From Desulfurococcales archaeon (GTDB lineage: Archaea > Thermoproteota > Thermoprotei_A > Sulfolobales > Ignisphaeraceae), in contig JAMOOB010000497.1 in assembly GCA_027066265.1 (NCBI GenBank), positions 1-5,248 on the forward strand: a stretch of 5,248 nucleotides of DNA, given 5' to 3'. Position 1 is the stretch's first letter, and every line of letters starts with the position of its first letter. Shown in pieces: positions 1-4,035 of the stretch. The notes below the pieces were generated by a model. It worked only from the letters and a program-made list of their open reading frames with translations. It was not told the origin of the DNA and searched no databases. The position numbers and the translations under genes are program-made.

Positions 1-1289
1 AGGATACGATAGCCATCGTGGAGCACGAAGGTAAGGAGATCGAGATCAAGATGTACCAGCTATGGCCCATTAGAAAGCCTAGGCCTTACCGAAGGAAGCT
101 AGAGCCTAGCGAACTCTTCGTTACGGGTATAAGGATCATCGACTACATGTTCCCGCTAGCCAAGGGTGGTAAGGGAGCTATTCCCGGAGGATTCGGCACC
201 GGCAAGACCGTAACCCTGCAGCAGATCACGAAGTGGAGCCATGCCGACATAGCTATCTACGTAGGATGCGGCGAGCGCGGTAACGAGATGGCTGACGCTC
301 TCTACACATTCAAAAGGTTGATGGATCCACGTAGGAAGAGACCCATGATGGAGCGCTCGGTATTCATCGCCAACACCAGCAACATGCCGGTAGCTGCTAG
401 GGAAACCAGCGTCTTCCTAGGCGTTACGATAGGCGAGTACTTCAGGGATATGGGCTACGACGTGATCATGGTCGCCGACTCTACGAGTAGATGGGCCGAA
501 GCAATGAGGGAGATCAGCGGTCGTCTAGAAGAAATGCCTGGCGAAGAAGGATTCCCAGCCTACCTATCTTCGCGTCTCGCAGAGTTCTACGAACGTGCTG
601 GACACGTCGAGACCCTCGGTAGACCGGAGCGAAGAGGTAGCTTGACGATCGTGGGAGCGGTATCGCCACCGGGCGGCGATTTCAGCGAACCCGTTACCCA
701 GTCCACGCTTAGATACGTACAGTGCCTCTTCGCGCTAGACTACGGTCTCGCTACGAGGAGACACTTCCCAGCCATCAACTGGTTGATTAGCTATAGCCAG
801 TACATACCGTTCGTAAGGAAGTGGTGGGATCAGTTCACGAACGGTGAGTGGAGCAAGTTCAGAGCCATAGCTATGTCGATACTGCAGCGCGAAGCCGAGC
901 TAGCCGACATAGTTAGGCTTGTTGGTCCCGAAGCACTACCCGAAGAGGATAAGCTTACGCTAGAGATCGCGAGGATGATTAGGGAAGGATTCCTTCAGCA
1001 AGACGCTTTCGATCCACACGATAGCTACTCGCCACCGGATAGAGATCACGCCATAATGAAGGCCATCATGAAGTTCTACGAACGTGCAAGGGAAGCGGTA
1101 GCGAAAGGAATCCCGGTATCCAAGATCGTTTCGCTACCGGTAAGGGTTAGGATAGTGAAGCTCAAGACGCAGCCCAACGATCTGCTAGTGAACAAGCTGA
1201 TTCACGAGATTATGCAGGAGATCGATCGAGAGTTCGACGAGCTTATCAAGAAGTACTTAGCCGAAGCACAGTTTCTTAGAGCAAGCTGA
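1..1289 (+). CDS. atpA: A-type ATP synthase subunit A (catalytic), 5'-truncated by the window edge
   Basis: This is the catalytic subunit of the archaeal A1Ao ATP synthase, which binds and converts ADP/ATP at the A-B interfaces of the A3B3 head on the cytoplasmic side of the membrane. The frame is open from base 3 to the TGA at 1287-1289, giving about 428 residues. The family is usually about 580-600 residues, so the N-terminal barrel and most of the bulge domain lie upstream. The GTG at 18 is an internal valine codon, since family-like sequence (DTIAIVEHEG) precedes it. Visible motifs are the P-loop GGFGTGKT (186-209), GCGERGNEM with the catalytic glutamate, the Walker B stretch VIMVADSTSRWAEA, SGRLEEMPGEEG, SPPGGDFSEPVTQ and RRHFPAINW. 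The C-terminal helical domain appears complete. The P-loop is atypical: archaeal A subunits usually have GPFGSGKT. The atpB gene follows after 14 bases and is presumably co-transcribed. The assignment is essentially certain. Confidence 0.97.
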   Translation, partial: DTIAIVEHEGKEIEIKMYQLWPIRKPRPYRRKLEPSELFVTGIRIIDYMFPLAKGGKGAIPGGFGTGKTVTLQQITKWSHADIAIYVGCGERGNEMADALYTFKRLMDPRRKRPMMERSVFIANTSNMPVAARETSVFLGVTIGEYFRDMGYDVIMVADSTSRWAEAMREISGRLEEMPGEEGFPAYLSSRLAEFYERAGHVETLGRPERRGSLTIVGAVSPPGGDFSEPVTQSTLRYVQCLFALDYGLATRRHFPAINWLISYSQYIPFVRKWWDQFTNGEWSKFRAIAMSILQREAELADIVRLVGPEALPEEDKLTLEIARMIREGFLQQDAFDPHDSYSPPDRDHAIMKAIMKFYERAREAVAKGIPVSKIVSLPVRVRIVKLKTQPNDLLVNKLIHEIMQEIDREFDELIKKYLAEAQFLRAS

Positions 1290-1291
1290 TC

Positions 1292-1298
1292 GAGGTGA
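1292..1298 (+). promoter_or_regulatory. Ribosome-binding site of atpB
   Basis: GAGGTGA matches the complement of the archaeal 16S rRNA 3' end and ends 5 bases before the ATG at 1304. It decides the start: the in-frame GTG at 1295 lies inside this site and cannot use it, so the ATG at 1304 is preferred. Confidence 0.8.
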
Positions 1299-1303
1299 AG
1301 GCT

Positions 1304-2707
1304 ATGGCTACCACCATGTTCGTTCGCGAAACTAGTGCTACGGTAGGTGCTCGAGGTGCGCTACTCTTCGTAAAATCCGTTCCTGGGGTCAGGTACGGCG
1401 AGATCGTCGAGGTTAGGATAGATGGAGAGACCCGGTTGGGGCAGGTCATAGATGTTAGCCGCGACGTTACGATCATCCAGGTGTTCGGAGGTACCTCTGC
1501 AATAGCCTACGGTAGGACCGTGGTTAGGTTCCGCGGAGAAACGCTGAAGCTTCCCGTATCGCTAGACATGCTTGGACGGATCTTCGATGGTCTGGGTAGA
1601 CCCATAGATGGTGGACCACCGATAGTTCCCGAAGACTACCTCGATATACATGGAGCTCCGCTGAACCCAGCTGTTAGGCTCCCACCTTCGGAACCCATCG
1701 AGACGGGGATCTCGGTCATCGACGGTCTGCTGACGTTGGTTAGAGGTCAGAAGCTTCCGATATTCAGTGGATCCGGTCTTCCACATAACCGAGTAGCGAT
1801 GCAGATCGTTAGACAGGCAAGGGTTAGGGGTGCTGAAGAGAAGTTCGCGGTCGTCTTCGGAGCGATTGGTGTAACTCACGAGGAGGCGATGTATTTCCTC
1901 GAAGAGCTTAGGAAGATGGGTGCTCTAGACAGGACCGTAGCGTTCATAACCACTGCATCGGCACCCACCGTAGAGAAGCTTGCACTTCCACGAGTAGCTC
2001 TGACAGCGGCAGAGTTCCTTGCATGGAAGCACGATATGCACGTACTGGCGATCATAACCGACATGACGAACTACTGCGAAGCTCTTCGAGAGATCTCGGC
2101 AGCTAGAGAAGAGGTTCCGGGCAGACGTGGCTACCCTGGCTACATGTACACGGATCTGGCAACGATATACGAGAGAGCTGGTCGTGTCGAGGGTAAGAAG
2201 GGTAGCGTAACCATCATGCCCATCCTAACCATGCCAGACGACGATATTACGCATCCCATTCCCGATCTCACGGGCTACATAACCGAGGGACAGATCGTTC
2301 TATCCAGAGAATTGTGGAGGAAAGGTATCTATCCACCTGTCGACGTATTCCTATCACTATCGCGACTAATGAAGGACGGTATCGGTCCCGGTAAGACTAG
2401 GGAGGATCACAAGGAGGTGTTTAGCCAGCTCATAGCTGCCTACGCAGAGGGGCAACACATCAGAGAGCTAACCATGATCATAGGTACGGAGTCTCTCAGC
2501 GAACGCGATAAGAAGTACCTAGAGTTCGCGGATCAATTCGAGAGGAGATTCATTAATCAGGGAGAGTACGAGCATAGAACATTCGAACAGACTCTCGATC
2601 TCGCATGGGAGCTCCTAGCGATTCTACCCGAGGAAGAGCTTAAGCAGATCAGAGACGAAACGATTAAGAAGTACCATCCAAAGTACCGCAAATCTCGATC
2701 ATCTTAG
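1304..2707 (+). CDS. atpB: A-type ATP synthase subunit B (non-catalytic, regulatory)
   Basis: This is the non-catalytic nucleotide-binding subunit that alternates with subunit A in the A3B3 head. With the ATG start it has 467 residues, the normal family length. Three regions are visible: an N-terminal beta-barrel (about residues 5-75, with GEIVEV and QVFGGT), a central nucleotide-binding domain and a C-terminal helical domain. Hallmarks are LPVSLDMLGRIFDGLGRPIDGG, GQKLPIFSGSGLPHN (where the catalytic subunit has its P-loop, here without the GKT lysine, as expected for B), TDMTNYCEALREISAAREEV, PGRRGYPGYMYTDLATIYER, MPDDDITHPIPDLTGYITEG, SRLMKDGIGPGKTREDH and TLDLAWELLAILP. The tail is short and basic (YHPKYRKSRSS). 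The gene starts 14 bases after atpA and has its own strong ribosome-binding site. It is followed by a convergent gene, so atpD is not next, although it often is in archaeal operons. A GTG start at 1295 (470 residues) is possible but less likely. Confidence 0.97.
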   Translation: MATTMFVRETSATVGARGALLFVKSVPGVRYGEIVEVRIDGETRLGQVIDVSRDVTIIQVFGGTSAIAYGRTVVRFRGETLKLPVSLDMLGRIFDGLGRPIDGGPPIVPEDYLDIHGAPLNPAVRLPPSEPIETGISVIDGLLTLVRGQKLPIFSGSGLPHNRVAMQIVRQARVRGAEEKFAVVFGAIGVTHEEAMYFLEELRKMGALDRTVAFITTASAPTVEKLALPRVALTAAEFLAWKHDMHVLAIITDMTNYCEALREISAAREEVPGRRGYPGYMYTDLATIYERAGRVEGKKGSVTIMPILTMPDDDITHPIPDLTGYITEGQIVLSRELWRKGIYPPVDVFLSLSRLMKDGIGPGKTREDHKEVFSQLIAAYAEGQHIRELTMIIGTESLSERDKKYLEFADQFERRFINQGEYEHRTFEQTLDLAWELLAILPEEELKQIRDETIKKYHPKYRKSRSS

Positions 2708-2710
2708 AGA

Positions 2711-2736
2711 CTTTTTCGTTTACGTAGTACGTTTTC
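2711..2736 (+). terminator. Candidate T-rich terminator after atpB
   Basis: A five-T run (2712-2716) begins 5 bases after the atpB stop, followed by more T-rich sequence including TTTT at 2732-2735. Archaeal RNA polymerase commonly stops at such oligo-T tracts without needing a hairpin. The convergent gene arrangement makes an end here likely. It is inferred from base composition only. Confidence 0.5.
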
Positions 2737-2756
2737 GATTCGTAGATGAAAAGTAC
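2727..2756. repeat. Inverted repeat in the convergent intergenic region
   Basis: GTACGTTTTC (2727-2736) can pair with GAAAAGTAC (2748-2756) as a 9-bp stem with one bulged G and an 11-base loop. A separate perfect 12-bp palindrome, GTTCTCGAGAAC, lies just beyond at 2760-2771. Both sit between two convergent genes, so they may act as transcript-end structures on either strand. The stem is AU-rich and weak, so its role is uncertain. Confidence 0.4.
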
Positions 2757-2776
2757 GTGGTTCTCGAGAACGAAGC

Positions 2777-2781
2777 AAAAA
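2777..2781 (-). terminator. Candidate oligo-T terminator after the exported-protein gene
   Basis: AAAAA on the plus strand reads as TTTTT on the minus strand, about 22 bases after the stop of the minus-strand gene. The palindrome at 2760-2771 and another TTTT (2749-2752, minus) follow. This makes the 95-base gap a plausible two-way terminator region. It is inferred from composition and position. Confidence 0.45.
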
Positions 2782-2802
2782 GATGTTGTTTGTGATCGAA
2801 GC

Positions 2803-3975
2803 TTAGCGTTCTACGGAGGGACTCATCGCTGTTTCGATGTGGTGAGTACTGGATCCGCGGAGTTTCTCGGCGAAGAGCGGTACGATGTTTGTGGCTCCGC
2901 TGTAGAGCTTGCTAGCTAGACCTAGGTACTTGGCTAACGCTCCTACGACTAGCGTATGGGTGTAGGTTGGAGTCATTGCTGGAACCGTGTACTGTTCAAG
3001 CCTTCTACACATAGCGATCCATGCGCTCTCCGTAACCTTGCTCCATTCGGGGAACAATGCGACGTAGTTAGCATCGCTCTTGATGCCTTCGAGGATAGCT
3101 ACGTAGATCAAATCCCTTACGGATCCATCGTAGTCCCAGTAGTTCAGAGCGTAGTGTACGATCCAGCTTAGGTAGTAGATAGATATCGATGCGAGGATCG
3201 CTTTCCATAACGGCATGTGTTCGTACTTGATCAGGATAGCCATAGCGGATCGGAATACTAGCTCGAAGTCTGGTTCACGCTCCTTGGCTTCCCTAACGAG
3301 TTGAGCAGCCCATAGAGCGGTAGCAGCGATCTCGGTACGGTTGTCGGAGTTCTGTACACCGATGCTGTCGAGGATATCGCTTACCCTAGGCTCTGCAAAG
3401 TCGTAGAACATCACGAAGATCCTACCAGCCATCGCTTCCTCGACAAAGCATCCCTCGGTACCAACCATGTATTCGAGACCGTATGGCGAACCACTGAAGC
3501 CAGGTGGATGGTATACGGGCCACGGTGGTTCTACAGGCCATGGATTGCTGTAGGACGCGATATCGTACCAGCTATACGATGCGAAGAACGGTACGTCTTG
3601 ATCCCCTATCTCGGTCTCCGAAGTTATTTCGTCGAACCATGGCGGGAACGTCGTTACGTAGATCGTATCGTGATCCCCGACGACGTTCATTGGCTTCACT
3701 GAGTACTTCAACTCCTTGCTGTTGGGTAGTACGTACTTCATGACTACCTTCTCTATCTCTCCACAAGAGTACTTCGATACGTATATCTCGCGATACGAAT
3801 CGCTATAGTCGTAGCTATAGGTTGCGCCACTACTACATACGATCTCTAGATGGTACCCGTAGCCGTAGGGATTCACAACAACTACCCTGTAGCTACCACT
3901 GCTTGCAAACGCATTGCCTAGCATGGGTAGAACCATCAGTCCCAGCACTAGCAATACCGCTAGATCCCTACGCAT
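2803..3975 (-). CDS. Exported protein of unknown function (signal peptide, Tyr-rich domain, Pro/aromatic linker, helical domain)
   Basis: I do not recognise this family. The preferred ATG at 3975 gives 390 residues and has AGGTG six bases upstream; the GTG at 3984 lies within that site. Residues 1-24 form a clear Sec-type signal peptide: Met-Arg-Arg, a long hydrophobic core, and an Ala-Phe-Ala cleavage motif before SSGS. Residues 25-110 look beta-rich and unusually tyrosine-rich, with Cys47 and Cys71 as a possible disulfide pair. Residues 111-165 form a linker rich in Pro, Trp and Tyr (PPWFDE, then NPWPVEPPWPVYHPP). Residues from about 170 on look helical. They include a hydrophobic stretch at 259-277 (AILASISIYYLSWIVHYAL) that may be a membrane helix or a buried core helix. 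The other cysteines are 176 and 323. There is a single N-glycosylation sequon (NRT at 212), which argues against an S-layer protein. No catalytic motif was found. It lies 60 bases downstream of the PP-loop gene on the same strand and could be co-transcribed with it. Being a real gene is well supported; its function is unknown. Confidence 0.88.
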   Translation of the reverse strand: MRRDLAVLLVLGLMVLPMLGNAFASSGSYRVVVVNPYGYGYHLEIVCSSGATYSYDYSDSYREIYVSKYSCGEIEKVVMKYVLPNSKELKYSVKPMNVVGDHDTIYVTTFPPWFDEITSETEIGDQDVPFFASYSWYDIASYSNPWPVEPPWPVYHPPGFSGSPYGLEYMVGTEGCFVEEAMAGRIFVMFYDFAEPRVSDILDSIGVQNSDNRTEIAATALWAAQLVREAKEREPDFELVFRSAMAILIKYEHMPLWKAILASISIYYLSWIVHYALNYWDYDGSVRDLIYVAILEGIKSDANYVALFPEWSKVTESAWIAMCRRLEQYTVPAMTPTYTHTLVVGALAKYLGLASKLYSGATNIVPLFAEKLRGSSTHHIETAMSPSVER

Positions 3976-3981
3976 GTAGAA

Positions 3982-3986
3982 CACCT
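3982..3986 (-). promoter_or_regulatory. Ribosome-binding site of the exported-protein gene
   Basis: On the minus strand AGGTG ends 6 bases before the ATG at 3975. It overlaps the in-frame GTG at 3984-3982, so the ATG is the better start. The resulting signal peptide begins Met-Arg-Arg, a normal n-region. Confidence 0.7.
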
Positions 3987-4031
3987 ACCATCTCGAGAGC
4001 TATCTTCTCGTAGTTAAATGTATCGGTAGGT
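3983..4031 (-). promoter_or_regulatory. Nested inverted repeat that could mask the ribosome-binding site
   Basis: Read on the minus strand, ACCTACC (4031-4025) is the exact complement of GGTAGGT (3989-3983), which contains most of the ribosome-binding site of the exported-protein gene. Between them a second stem, CGAGA (4010-4006) with TCTCG (3998-3994), closes a 7-base loop. A transcript reading through from the upstream PP-loop gene could fold this way and hide the site, whereas a transcript started from the local TATA-like box would lack the upstream arm. The pairing is seen in the sequence; the regulatory role is inferred. Confidence 0.35.
4014..4019 (-). promoter_or_regulatory. Candidate TATA box for the exported-protein gene
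   Basis: Minus-strand ATTTAA lies 39-44 bases before the ATG at 3975. With usual archaeal spacing, transcription would start near 3990 and give a leader of about 15 bases that includes the ribosome-binding site. The match to a TATA consensus is modest and no clear BRE is visible, so co-transcription with the upstream gene is the alternative. Confidence 0.35.
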
Positions 4032-4035
4032 ACTG

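Noticed and set aside
18..20. GTG at 18 as the start of atpA
   Set aside because: Conserved A-subunit sequence continues upstream to base 3 with no stop, and a full-length A subunit needs about 150-170 more N-terminal residues, so this is an internal valine codon.
1562..1879. 105-residue open frame on the minus strand inside atpB
   Set aside because: It is fully antisense to a strongly conserved atpB region, its protein shows no recognisable pattern, and it has no ribosome-binding site; it is a shadow of the real gene.
3504..3743. Overlapping open frames on both strands opposite or within the exported-protein gene
   Set aside because: Their translations are rich in Arg and Ser as expected of shifted frames. 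The minus-strand gene here has a signal peptide, a ribosome-binding site and coherent composition.
2803..3975. Exported protein as an S-layer protein or pilin
   Set aside because: It has one N-glycosylation sequon, a Sec-type Ala-Phe-Ala cleavage site rather than a class III pilin motif, and is small for an S-layer protein.
2762..3998. TCTCGAGA palindromes at 2762-2769 and 3991-3998 flanking the exported-protein gene, as possible integration or mobile-element marks
   Set aside because: Eight bases is too short, there is no recombinase gene or target duplication, and another CTCGAG palindrome (5088-5099) lies inside a coding region, so chance in a CTCGAG-tolerant genome explains it.
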